This document shows positions 10,508 through 18,946 of a stretch of DNA of 64,000 nucleotides, piece after piece (positions within the stretch are counted from its first letter, which is position 1; each line of letters opens with the position of its first letter). A model generated the notes under the pieces. That model saw only the letters and a program-made list of their open reading frames with translations. It did no database searches and was not told where the DNA came from. Source of the DNA: Mesorhizobium sp. Pch-S (GTDB taxonomy: Bacteria > Pseudomonadota > Alphaproteobacteria > Rhizobiales > Rhizobiaceae). The DNA is taken from the NCBI RefSeq assembly GCF_004136315.1, contig NZ_CP029562.1, positions 4,301,501-4,365,500 on the forward strand, given 5' to 3'. The position numbers and the translations under genes were made by a program.

Positions 10508-11992
10508 ATGAGCAGCATCACTGGACGCCTCGTCAAGGGAAGCATGTGGCTCAGCCTGTCCAGGGCGATCGTCAACGCTCTGGCGACGCTCTCGACCTTC
10601 GTGCTGGCTTGGTATCTGACGCCCGCCGATTTCGGCCTCGTGGCACTGGCCACGACGATGCTGCTGATCGTCGACACGGTCACCCAGATTTCGCTTTCCG
10701 AAGCGCTCATCCGCCACAAGGCGCCGGATGAATCGCATTTCAGCGCGGCCTGGACACTGAATGCCTCGCGCGGGCTGCTGCTTGGCCTGTTGTTCGCGGT
10801 TTTCGCCTATCCGGCGGCGCTCCTGTTCAACGAGCCACGGCTTACCGGCGTCATGCTGGCGCTTGGCGTCAGCATCCTCCTGGGCGGCCTCATCAATCCG
10901 CGCCGGATCATGCTGCAGCGCGACCTGATCTTCTGGCAGGAGTTCGTGCTCGCGGTCTCGCAGAAGCTGACGGGTTTCGTTGCGGCGGTGGCGATTGCCA
11001 TGATCTATCACAGCTATTGGGCGCTGGTGATCGGAACGCTGGTGAGCCAGGCCACCAACGTGGTGGTTTCCTACATGGTGCTGCCGTTCCGGCCGAGGAT
11101 CACCTTCCGCCATATGAAGGAGTTCTTTTCGTTCTCGGCCTGGCTCACCGCGGGCCAGATCGTGAATACGCTCAATTGGCGCTTTGACTATCTGCTCGTC
11201 GGCAAGATGCTCGGTGGCTCCGCCCTCGGCTATTATTCGCTGGGCAGCAATCTGGCGATGATGCCGACGCGCGAAGCGACCATGCCGCTGACGCAGACGA
11301 TCTATCCCGGGTTCGCCAGCATCCGCCACGATCCGGCGCGCCTCGCCGCCGCCTATCAGCGCGTGCAGGCGCTGGTCGCGGCGATCGCGCTTCCGGCCGG
11401 TATAGGCGTCGCGGTGATCGCTGACCCGCTGGTCCGGCTGACGCTTGGCGAGAAATGGGCGCCGGTGATCTTCATCATCCAGGCACTTGCCTCCGTGTTC
11501 GCTTTGCAGACTCTCGGTTCGCTGGTGCAGCCACTCGGCATGGCCAAGGGCGAGACGCGGCTTTTGTTCATCCGTGACGCGCAGATGCTGCTGGTGCGCG
11601 TTCCGGTGATGGTGGTCGGACTGGTCATGGCCGGCCTGCCCGGGGTGATCATCGGTCGCGTGTTCACAGGTCTGTTCAGCGCGCTGGTCAACATGATCCT
11701 GGTGCGCCGTTTCATCGGCGTCAGCGTATCGAAGCAGCTTTGGGCAAATGTACGCGCACTTGCCAGCATCGCGCTGATGGCTGCCGGCGTCGCGGTGGCG
11801 TCACACTATCTGGATTACACAACCGACAAGGTCGAACTCGCCAAGCAACTGGTGGTTCTGGTCAGCCTTGGAGGCTTTTTGTACTGCGCTTCCACCTTCA
11901 TGCTCTGGATGCTGATGGGACGGCCCGAGGGGCCAGAGACCGAGATCCAGAAAATCCTGGGCAAGATCTATTCGAAAGTCCGCCCCGCCTGA
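10508..11992 (+). CDS. Polysaccharide flippase (Wzx/MATE-like)
   Basis: The 494-residue protein is strongly hydrophobic with about 12-14 membrane segments along its whole length. The opening MSSITGRLVKGSMWLSLSRA and the stretch LSTFVLAWYLTPADFGLVAL are typical of the lipopolysaccharide-biosynthesis flippase family (PF13440-like). Such proteins move lipid-linked sugar units across the inner membrane. It is the first gene of a same-strand cluster with a pyruvyltransferase-like protein, a glycosyltransferase and a CapA-like protein, so exopolysaccharide or capsule export is the likely role. The ATG at 10508 follows an AGGAGC-type site (10490-10495). Confidence 0.87.
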   Translation: MSSITGRLVKGSMWLSLSRAIVNALATLSTFVLAWYLTPADFGLVALATTMLLIVDTVTQISLSEALIRHKAPDESHFSAAWTLNASRGLLLGLLFAVFAYPAALLFNEPRLTGVMLALGVSILLGGLINPRRIMLQRDLIFWQEFVLAVSQKLTGFVAAVAIAMIYHSYWALVIGTLVSQATNVVVSYMVLPFRPRITFRHMKEFFSFSAWLTAGQIVNTLNWRFDYLLVGKMLGGSALGYYSLGSNLAMMPTREATMPLTQTIYPGFASIRHDPARLAAAYQRVQALVAAIALPAGIGVAVIADPLVRLTLGEKWAPVIFIIQALASVFALQTLGSLVQPLGMAKGETRLLFIRDAQMLLVRVPVMVVGLVMAGLPGVIIGRVFTGLFSALVNMILVRRFIGVSVSKQLWANVRALASIALMAAGVAVASHYLDYTTDKVELAKQLVVLVSLGGFLYCASTFMLWMLMGRPEGPETEIQKILGKIYSKVRPA

Positions 11993-12057
11993 CGAAACGC
12001 GGTGGCCGCACGTGGCCGCCCAAAAGCCAGATCGAGACATCCCAGATGGAGACGTCC

Positions 12058-13065
12058 ATGACACCGAAATCAAACCTGGTCCTGATCAAGGAACTGCAGG
12101 ACAGGATTCATGACTGCCTCAAGGACTATCTGTCGGTCGAAGAGCCGATGGCGATCCTCGATTTTCCGGACATCCGCAACTGCGGCGATTCCGCGATCTG
12201 GCTGGGTGAGATGGCCTATTTGAAGGATCGCTTCGGCGGCAAACGGCCAGCCTATGTCTCGCGCATCGATGATTTTTCGGCGGAAGAGCTGGAGCAGGCG
12301 ATGCCCAGTGGACCGATCTTCATCCATGGCGGCGGCAATTTCGGCGATATCTGGGTCGCACACCAGGATTTCCGCGAGCGGATCCTCGAGCGTTTTCCGA
12401 ACCGCCAGATCATCCAGTTTCCGCAGTCGATCCACTACGCGTCGCCCGAGCGTATCGCGGAAAGCGCACGCGCTATCGCGCGGCACAGGAATTTCGTGCT
12501 GCTGGTGCGTGACGAGGAGTCCAGAGAGTTCGCCGAGAAATACTTCGACTGCCAGGTTCGCCTCTGCCCGGACATGGCTTTCGCCATTGGCGCCATCAAG
12601 CCGGCTGCCGCCGAGTTTCCGGTGCTGGCCATGCTGCGCTCCGACAAGGAGAAGGCAGGCGATGCCGATCTCTCGGCCGATGGCGATATTCCGGTAGAGG
12701 ACTGGACGAGCGAATCCGCGCGAAGCGTGCGCGTTTCCAAGGCGATCGGTGCGGCATCCGGTTTGCTGACGTTGAAACCCGGCGAGGTACGGCTGCGCAA
12801 GCTCGACGCGGCGGCGCACAACCGCTTCCAGCGTGGCATCCGCCAGATCTCGCGCGGGCAGGCCATCGTTACCGACCGCCTGCATGTCCATATCTGCTCG
12901 CTGCTGATCGGACGCCCGCACGCCGTGCTGGACAACAGCTATGGCAAGGTGCGGCGTTTCATGAACGCCTTCTCGGGCGGAACCGATCTCTCCTACAAGG
13001 CAACGTCGCTCGACGATGGTATCGCGTGGGCGCGCAGCCAGGCAGGGCAGAGGATCGCCGCATGA
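12058..13065 (+). CDS. Polysaccharide pyruvyltransferase family protein
   Basis: The 335-residue cytoplasmic protein fits the polysaccharide pyruvyltransferase/CsaB-ExoV superfamily. It has DFPDIRNCGDSAIWLGE near the start, IFIHGGGNFGDIW (the conserved GGGN-G-D signature), QFPQSIHYASPE, and a late VTDRLHVHICSLLIGRPHAV with HAVLDNSYGK. These enzymes add pyruvate ketals from phosphoenolpyruvate to exopolysaccharide sugars. The ATG at 12058 is chosen because GGAGACG precedes it. It lies 65 bases after the flippase stop and 31 bases before the glycosyltransferase, so it is very likely cotranscribed. Confidence 0.83.
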   Translation: MTPKSNLVLIKELQDRIHDCLKDYLSVEEPMAILDFPDIRNCGDSAIWLGEMAYLKDRFGGKRPAYVSRIDDFSAEELEQAMPSGPIFIHGGGNFGDIWVAHQDFRERILERFPNRQIIQFPQSIHYASPERIAESARAIARHRNFVLLVRDEESREFAEKYFDCQVRLCPDMAFAIGAIKPAAAEFPVLAMLRSDKEKAGDADLSADGDIPVEDWTSESARSVRVSKAIGAASGLLTLKPGEVRLRKLDAAAHNRFQRGIRQISRGQAIVTDRLHVHICSLLIGRPHAVLDNSYGKVRRFMNAFSGGTDLSYKATSLDDGIAWARSQAGQRIAA

Positions 13066-13096
13066 GGTCGCCGGCTTCGCACGGAGGCACGCTGCG

Positions 13097-13906
13097 ATGA
13101 GCCTCGTTACCTTCATCATCCCCGTCCGGCATCAGGACAACGCCCGCGACTGGGGGCTGCTCAAGGCGAACCTCACCCAGACCGTGGCGTCGATCTCGAA
13201 CCAGACCGACAGCGATTGGCAAGGGATCATCGTGGCCAACGAAGGAGCGGACCTGCCCGATCTGCCGCAGGGCTTCAGTGTCGTGCGCGTGACATTCCCG
13301 CCGAATGTCCTGCACGAGATCGACAAGGCCAACATCGAAGACGTCTACGACGCTTTCCGCGCCGACAAGGGACGGCGGGTGCTGATGGGCATGCTGGCGG
13401 CGCGCGACAGCGGCTTCTTCATGATCGTGGACGACGACGATTTCGTCAGCGCCCGTATCGTTGAACATGTCGCCAGAAATCGAAACGCGAATGGCTGGAC
13501 GATCGACAAGGGCTACATCTGGGACGACGGTGGCAAGATCCTGCTGGGATATGACGACTTCAGCCATCTGTGCGGAACCTCGCTGATCATCCGTGCTGCC
13601 CTCTACGGCTTGCCAGAACGTTTCGAGGATGCGTCCCTGGACTGGATCAAGTCGATGCTGGGCAGCCATGTCCGCATCGCCGACATCCTGGCCAAAAATG
13701 GTACATCGCTGACACCGCTGCCGTTCCGTGGCGCTGTCTACCGCGTCGGCCATGCCGGATCGCACAGCAAGGCGCCCAGCCTGCTGGTCAAATATTTCCT
13801 GAGCTGGGAAGCCCTGAAGCGGCCGAGGCGCCTGCTGCGCAACATGGGTAAACTTCGCTTTCTCGATGATGGCGCAAGGCGGGAGTTCTTTGGGCGGGCC
13901 GCGTAG
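13097..13906 (+). CDS. Glycosyltransferase, GT-A type (family 2-like)
   Basis: The 269-residue protein opens with a GT2-like strand (MSLVTFIIPVRHQDNARDW) and has the acidic metal/nucleotide-sugar site MIVDDDDFVSA around residues 115-120. It probably transfers a sugar to a growing surface polysaccharide on the cytoplasmic face. The ATG at 13097 follows CGGAGG at a good distance; the earlier in-frame start overlaps the preceding gene. The substrate is unknown. Position inside the flippase cluster supports the glycan role. Confidence 0.78.
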   Translation: MSLVTFIIPVRHQDNARDWGLLKANLTQTVASISNQTDSDWQGIIVANEGADLPDLPQGFSVVRVTFPPNVLHEIDKANIEDVYDAFRADKGRRVLMGMLAARDSGFFMIVDDDDFVSARIVEHVARNRNANGWTIDKGYIWDDGGKILLGYDDFSHLCGTSLIIRAALYGLPERFEDASLDWIKSMLGSHVRIADILAKNGTSLTPLPFRGAVYRVGHAGSHSKAPSLLVKYFLSWEALKRPRRLLRNMGKLRFLDDGARREFFGRAA

Positions 13907-13983
13907 CGCCTGGTCCTCGTGACGTACCACTTCACCGCTTGCGGCGGAGTGTATAAACCGGGGCGAACAATCCTGGGCCGTGC

Positions 13984-15033
13984 GTGTCGAACTATCCGCT
14001 TTCCTACAAGCTCTCCTGGCTGCCGCGTTTCCTGAAACCGTCGCTGCGTGGCGATGCGAAGGATTTCGGACCGGCGGCGGCGGACCTTTTGCTACCTCGA
14101 CCAGACAGGACCGTGCGACTCGCCTTCATCGGAGATGTCTCGGCCGTCGCCTCCAGCCGGGCGCCGATATGTGATCCAGCGCTGAAGGCGCTGCTCGGTT
14201 CCGCCGATCTGGTGATCGGCAATTGCGAAAGCCCGATCGTCCGACATGTGCGGGCGCGGCTTGGCACGTGGCTCGGCACGCATCATGCCATGAAAGAGGC
14301 CTTCCTGGCCGAGGCGATGGCTGCAGTCGGCATCGAGCGCGAGCGGCTGGTGCTCTCGCTGGCCAACAACCACATGCTCGACCAGGGTGTCGAGGGTTTC
14401 ACCGAGACGGTCGGGGCGTTGCAGCGGCTCGGGATCCGGATCATCGGTACGGCAGACGGCGGCCCCGTGCAGAGGATCAAGGCGGACGGTCTCACCATCG
14501 GTTTCGCGGCCTTCACGGTCTGGCGAAACGCTGCCGAAGCATTGTTTTCGGGTCGTGTGTCCACGGAAGCCAACCCCGGGCGCTGGCCTGCAGGCAGCCT
14601 GGCGGGCGTGGATCTCTTATGCGCTGTACCGCACTGGGGCTGGGAATTCCGGCATTTTCCGCAACCGGAAACCGTAGCGCTGGCACGACGGCTGGTCGAA
14701 TACGGGTTCGGGCTGGTTGTCGGGCATCACGCGCATGTCCTGCAGCCGGTGAAGCAGATCGGGCGGGTGCCTGTTGCTTATGGGGTGGGTGACTTCCTGG
14801 GTACTGCCCTGGCTCGGCAGCCTTGGCCGGGGCGTATCGGCGGGATCTTTACCGTCGATGTAAGCGCTGAACCGGAGAGCCTCGGCAAGGTCGCGGCGTA
14901 CCGGATGCATCCGTTTGTCCGGCTGCGCGACAGCGGCCGCGAGCGGCTGGTAACGGTGACAGATCTTACCAGGACACTGCGTGCTCGCGTGGAAGAGAGG
15001 CTGGCTTCGGTTCTGGGAACTGCTCAGCCGTAG
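13984..15033 (+). CDS. CapA family protein (metallophosphatase-like, capsule synthesis)
   Basis: The 349-residue protein matches the CapA/PgsA fold (PF09587). It has LAFIGDVSAVASSR, DLVIGNCESPI, LSLANNHMLDQGVEGF, then VPHWGWEFRHFP, VVGHHAHVLQPV and VAYGVGDFLG. These are the Asp, Asn and His positions of the calcineurin-like metal site. CapA proteins take part in poly-gamma-glutamate or polysaccharide capsule assembly, though their chemistry is debated. The start is a GTG at 13984 without a strong ribosome site. Its 3' end overlaps the convergent SemiSWEET gene by 10 bases. Confidence 0.85.
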   Translation: MSNYPLSYKLSWLPRFLKPSLRGDAKDFGPAAADLLLPRPDRTVRLAFIGDVSAVASSRAPICDPALKALLGSADLVIGNCESPIVRHVRARLGTWLGTHHAMKEAFLAEAMAAVGIERERLVLSLANNHMLDQGVEGFTETVGALQRLGIRIIGTADGGPVQRIKADGLTIGFAAFTVWRNAAEALFSGRVSTEANPGRWPAGSLAGVDLLCAVPHWGWEFRHFPQPETVALARRLVEYGFGLVVGHHAHVLQPVKQIGRVPVAYGVGDFLGTALARQPWPGRIGGIFTVDVSAEPESLGKVAAYRMHPFVRLRDSGRERLVTVTDLTRTLRARVEERLASVLGTAQP

Positions 15034-15281
15034 CGCAGTTTCATGGCGACGATGGCTGCAACCAGCATGAAGGTGAAGCCATTGGCGAGGATGACCGGCC
15101 ATGAGCCGATCAAAATGCCATAGAGCGCCCACAGCAGGATGCCGAAGGCGAGGACGCCGGTAGTGACAAGTGAGATGTCGCCGGCGCGACGCTCGCGGGC
15201 GATCTTGGCGACTTGCGGAATCCATCCGACCGTCGTGATGAAAGCAGCGACCGCGCCGATAATTTCGATCGAGGGGTGCAA
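15024..15281 (-). CDS. SemiSWEET (MtN3/PQ-loop) sugar transporter
   Basis: The 85-residue membrane protein has three transmembrane helices and the PQ-loop motif TTVGWIPQVAKI at about residues 16-27. This is the layout of bacterial SemiSWEETs, which work as dimers to pass small sugars by facilitated diffusion. The start is uncertain: the TTG at 15281 gives the usual family length, and longer readings add an unrelated basic stretch. It overlaps the 3' end of the CapA-like gene by 10 bases on the opposite strand. Confidence 0.78.
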   Translation of the reverse strand: MHPSIEIIGAVAAFITTVGWIPQVAKIARERRAGDISLVTTGVLAFGILLWALYGILIGSWPVILANGFTFMLVAAIVAMKLRYG

Positions 15282-15653
15282 GACGTAAACTTTCAGAAAG
15301 ATCGGCCGGGAGCGCCGATTGAACCGGTCCAATATGCCAGAATGCGCGATTCTTGGGAAGAGAGGTGCGAACTGAACCGAAGAAGAATTGGGCTCATCGC
15401 AGGGTATCAAGGTAAAAATGTCCCGGGTGTGTGATTTTTGCCCTAACCAGCTGAAGGAGAACGGAAAACGGCGTTTCGCTGCCGAGAAACCACCCCTTAA
15501 GCCTATGATTTCGTTTGGCAAAGTTACCCAATGTGATTTGGGGCTGGTGCTCTGGGTTCCTTAATTTCAGTTGTCCCGTCGTTTTCGCAACGCTGCAGCT
15601 GATGGTGTGGAGCCGACCGGGACGCTTCCGACCCCAAAAACGGAGCTCTGACC
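15282..15653. other. Gene-free stretch, nothing recognised
   Basis: The interval separates the SemiSWEET start from the DUF1344 gene. It is somewhat richer in A and T than the coding DNA and presumably carries both promoters. I found no clear promoter pair, hairpin with a T run, or coding potential. Confidence 0.3.
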
Positions 15654-15908
15654 ATGAACAAAATCAAGATGCTTGCCGCGACCGCTTCCGTCGCGCTGTT
15701 TGTGTTGGCTGGCCCAGCCCATGCCGCGACTGTGCAAGGCACGATCAAATCGATCGACCCGGATACCAAGTCGTTCACCCTTGATGACGGCAAGATCTAT
15801 CAGCTTCCGGCGGAGACCACGGTCGACAAACTCAAGGTGGGTATCAAGGTGGCGGTGACCGTCGACGACAAGACAGGCATCGTGACGTCGATCGTCAAGT
15901 CATCCTGA
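15654..15908 (+). CDS. DUF1344 exported protein
   Basis: The 84-residue protein has a signal peptide (MNKIKMLAATASVALFVLAG, cleaved after AHA). It is followed by a compact beta-type domain, TVQGTIKSIDPDTKSFTLDD to GIKVAVTVDDKTGIVTSI, as in DUF1344 proteins of rhizobia. The fold is OB-like and the function is unknown; it should be periplasmic. An intrinsic-type terminator follows at 15953, so it is a single-gene unit. Confidence 0.8.
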   Translation: MNKIKMLAATASVALFVLAGPAHAATVQGTIKSIDPDTKSFTLDDGKIYQLPAETTVDKLKVGIKVAVTVDDKTGIVTSIVKSS

Positions 15909-15952
15909 GACCGACGCGAAGGCGTTTCTTCCCAACCAGTGTATCATTCGGA

Positions 15953-15980
15953 GAAAGCCGGCCGACGGGCCGGCTTTCTT
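15953..15980 (+). terminator. Terminator after DUF1344 gene
   Basis: The 11-base-pair stem GAAAGCCGGCC / GGCCGGCTTTC has a GACG tetraloop and is followed by TTGC. It lies 44 bases after the stop codon. Confidence 0.8.
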
Positions 15981-16063
15981 GCGTCTCCCGGCCATCGGCC
16001 AAGCCGTCGCGGTATGGTCTTTGCAAAAGGCCCGCGCTATCGGTTGGAAAACGAGGGGGGAGC

Positions 16064-17701
16064 ATGGCCGAGCAAGGCATGGGGAAACGTCAAGGCGGCT
16101 GGCGGCCTAGCCGACGACTGTTGCTCGGTGCGGCGGTGGTTGGCGGTGCAGTTTTGTGGGGTGGAAACACGGTAGCCCGGCTGATGCGCAACCCGTCCTC
16201 GGCGAAGGATGCCGGACGCATCACCGACGTGGATGGCCATGCCTTGCCCCTCACACCTATGGAAAATGCGCCGATCCATGATGCCAGCCTGACCTGGCTG
16301 ACCAAAGGCGGAACCGTGAACGACGCCAGCGGGCTTTCACGCACACCCGTCTACGGCATGGTCGAAGTGAGCAGCGAAAAAGACGTAGCGGAAGCACTGA
16401 CGTTTGCGCGTGCCAGTGGCCTGAAGGTCTCAATGGCGGCGGTGCGGCATTCGATGGGCGGTCATGCCTTCGACGACAACGCCGTTGTCCTCGACATGCG
16501 CAAGTTCAACGCCGTCTCGGTCGATGCGGCAGCAAAGACGATGACGGTGCAGCCCGGCGCCACCTGGCACGACATCCAGAACATCCTGCATCCGCGTTTC
16601 GCGGTGAAGGCGATGCAGTCGACGGATATCTTTTCCGTCGGCGGCTCGCTGTCGGTCAATGCACACGGCATGGACCATCAGGCCGGTTCGGTTGCCGGTT
16701 CGATCCGGTCGCTGCGCGTCATGCTGGCTGATGGCTCGGTGCTGACGTGTTCGGCGTCTGAGAATACCGACCTGTTTCGCCATGTCGTCGGCGGCTACGG
16801 ACTGTTCGGTGTGGTCCTGGAAGCAACGCTCGACATCGTCGACAACGCTGTCTACCGCACCAGCCGTGAAATCATAAAATCGGAGGAATTTCCGCGGTTC
16901 TTCAGCGAGGTCCTGGAGCCCAACCGCGAGATCGGCCTGTTCTACGGCCACCTGTCGACGGCACCGGGAAATTTCCTGGAGGACATGATCGTCTATCGCT
17001 ACGAAAAGGTGGCCGAGCAGCCCCCTGGAGACCAGCCGCCGATCGGCGAACCCGGCGCGGTCGGTGTCAAGCGCCTGATCATGAACCTGGCGAAATGGGG
17101 CGCACCGTTCCAGGAACTGAAATGGTTCACCGAGAAGACGCTGGAGCCACGCTTTGAAAGCTGTACGGTGGCGCGAACAGCGGCGATGGGCGAGGGCGAG
17201 GCCTGCCTGGTGACCCGCAACAATCCGATGCACGATTCCGTGCCATACCTGTTCAATGATCTGGCCGGCGAAACCGATATCCTGCACGAATATTTCGTGC
17301 CGCGCGCGGCCTACAATGCCTATATCGCCGAGGTGCGTGCGATCCTGCACAACCAGCCCTTGCCGGTGCTGAACGCGTCGGTGCGGGTGGTGCACAAGGA
17401 AGACATCGCGCTGAACTATGCGCCGCAGCCTGCCTTCTCTCTTGTGCTCTACATCAACCAGCCGGCATCCGAGCAAGGCAGTGCGCAGATGCGGCAACTG
17501 ACGCGCGCACTGATCGACGTGACCATCCGATATGGCGGTCGTCTCTTCCTGCCCTATCAGTTGCACTATACCGGTGCGCAGTTGCTGGCATCCTATCCGG
17601 AACTGCCGCTCTTCCTGGCACGCAAGCGCAGCTACGACCCGAACGAGCTGTTCTCCTCGACCTTCTATCGCGCCTTGAAGGCACTCAGCCCCACAGCCTG
17701 A
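16064..17701 (+). CDS. FAD-linked oxidase (PCMH type) with Tat-like signal
   Basis: The 545-residue protein starts with RPSRRLLLGAAVVGGAVLWG, a twin-arginine-type export signal, suggesting a folded, cofactor-loaded periplasmic enzyme. The PCMH-type FAD-binding domain follows: VRHSMGGHAF holds a likely flavin-contacting or linking His, and SVGGSLSVNAHGMD and VGGYGLFGVVLEATLDIV are the usual flavin loops. The C-terminal part resembles sugar-lactone or alditol oxidases. The substrate is unknown. The next gene starts on the last base of its stop codon, so the pair is translationally coupled. Confidence 0.82.
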   Translation: MAEQGMGKRQGGWRPSRRLLLGAAVVGGAVLWGGNTVARLMRNPSSAKDAGRITDVDGHALPLTPMENAPIHDASLTWLTKGGTVNDASGLSRTPVYGMVEVSSEKDVAEALTFARASGLKVSMAAVRHSMGGHAFDDNAVVLDMRKFNAVSVDAAAKTMTVQPGATWHDIQNILHPRFAVKAMQSTDIFSVGGSLSVNAHGMDHQAGSVAGSIRSLRVMLADGSVLTCSASENTDLFRHVVGGYGLFGVVLEATLDIVDNAVYRTSREIIKSEEFPRFFSEVLEPNREIGLFYGHLSTAPGNFLEDMIVYRYEKVAEQPPGDQPPIGEPGAVGVKRLIMNLAKWGAPFQELKWFTEKTLEPRFESCTVARTAAMGEGEACLVTRNNPMHDSVPYLFNDLAGETDILHEYFVPRAAYNAYIAEVRAILHNQPLPVLNASVRVVHKEDIALNYAPQPAFSLVLYINQPASEQGSAQMRQLTRALIDVTIRYGGRLFLPYQLHYTGAQLLASYPELPLFLARKRSYDPNELFSSTFYRALKALSPTA

Positions 17702-18351
17702 TGCAACGGAGAATTGGGATGCGTTACGGAGCGAAGATGGCAGGTGTCATTGCCGTCATGCTTGCCTCGGCCCCCGCGGTTTCGGAAGATCTCAAGGCCT
17801 ACAAACTCACCATCGACGGCGTCTCTGTCGACATCGATCCCGGTGAGGATGCGACCGTGACCCTGCCGAACGGCAAGGACGCGCGGGTCAAGCTGGAGCG
17901 CAATGCGTTCGCGACGTTCAGCAGCAAGAGTTTTTCCTTCGTGCACCCGAGCACGGTGACGGTGACAAAAACCAATCTCTCCAAGGGAGTCGACCAGCAC
18001 CTGATGGCCTCGGCGGTCGGCTCGATGGTCATCATCCAGGAATATTCCGACATGAACCCGGTCATGCTCAACCAGTTCATGCTGCAGGAGATCACCAAGG
18101 AATCGGTGCGGGCAGGCGGAAAGCTCACGCAGAAAGCCGGTTCGCGCAAGCTTGCCGACGGCAAGGTGCTGAAGGGACTGACGGCCACGGTGAAGTCCAG
18201 CACCGACCAGGTTGCCTATGAGGTGATGAGCTACGGAACCGCGGACCAGGGTGTGGTGGTGATCACCAGTCTGGACGATGACAACGCCGCAGCCGACCGG
18301 CCGATGATCGACAGGTTCTGGCAGAGCCTGAAACTCCGCATGGGTGGGTAG
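17701..18351 (+). CDS. Exported protein of unknown function, coupled to the FAD oxidase
   Basis: The 216-residue protein has a short basic start and a hydrophobic signal (GVIAVMLASAPAVS) predicting export. The mature part is about 185 residues of mixed charge with no motif I recognise; it is rich in Val, Thr and Ser as in beta-sandwich periplasmic proteins. The first ATG overlaps the FAD-oxidase stop (TGATG). An internal ATG six codons later (MRYGAKM) is an equally good start. The tight link suggests a periplasmic partner of that oxidase, which is inference. Confidence 0.65.
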   Translation: MQRRIGMRYGAKMAGVIAVMLASAPAVSEDLKAYKLTIDGVSVDIDPGEDATVTLPNGKDARVKLERNAFATFSSKSFSFVHPSTVTVTKTNLSKGVDQHLMASAVGSMVIIQEYSDMNPVMLNQFMLQEITKESVRAGGKLTQKAGSRKLADGKVLKGLTATVKSSTDQVAYEVMSYGTADQGVVVITSLDDDNAAADRPMIDRFWQSLKLRMGG

Positions 18352-18358
18352 ACTGTGG

Positions 18359-18859
18359 TCACCACCCACCTTGCAGTTGCGCTGAAAGCCAGCCGGCAGA
18401 GCGTTTCAGGATCATGGCGGTGTTCGAAACGGTCCGATCCAGTCTGGTCTTGACCAGCGTGTAGCCACTCTCCGTACGGTAGAGGGTGGCATCGCTGCCC
18501 TCGACATCGGGTTCACGGGCTTCCGTCCTGATTTCGATCGCCGCTACGGGGCGCGGGCCGACCGGATTTTCCGGTCGATGCAGGCCAAGTGCGGCGATTT
18601 CATCATCGAGCGCAGTCGACGCGACTTTTGGCGGAGCGGCTGAAACGGTGATCGCCGTTTGCGGCTGGACGGTCCGGCATATGCCGGAGACCACCGGATA
18701 GCTGAAACCCTTGCGGTGGCGCAGCATCTGGTTTTTCATCGCAGCCTCACAGTCGGCTACGGTCGACCATTTGGCTGGTGTTTCGCCGATATATTCACAC
18801 AGCTTTGCGTCGCAGTCGCATCCCACGATGGTCATGGCGACAAGTGCGGTCTTGATCAC
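18359..18859 (-). CDS. Hypothetical protein with short N-terminal signal
   Basis: The 166-residue product begins with a short hydrophobic segment (MIKTALVAMTIVGC) that could be a signal peptide or lipoprotein-like leader. A Cys-containing domain follows (CDCDAKLCEYIGETPAKWST, then CEAAMKNQ and GICRTV), and the rest is polar. The start is GTG at 18859, with GAGGGG about 8 bases upstream. It is convergent with the preceding plus-strand gene, only 7 bases apart. No family is recognised; the paired cysteines suggest disulfides in the periplasm. Confidence 0.55.
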   Translation of the reverse strand: MIKTALVAMTIVGCDCDAKLCEYIGETPAKWSTVADCEAAMKNQMLRHRKGFSYPVVSGICRTVQPQTAITVSAAPPKVASTALDDEIAALGLHRPENPVGPRPVAAIEIRTEAREPDVEGSDATLYRTESGYTLVKTRLDRTVSNTAMILKRSAGWLSAQLQGGW

Positions 18860-18946
18860 GGCTCAGCCCCTCGAAATCAGAGGCAGGATCGCTCAGCAAC
18901 ACGGCGGGATTTCGCTGCGATTGTGAAATCAGCGTGGCGGAAAGTG

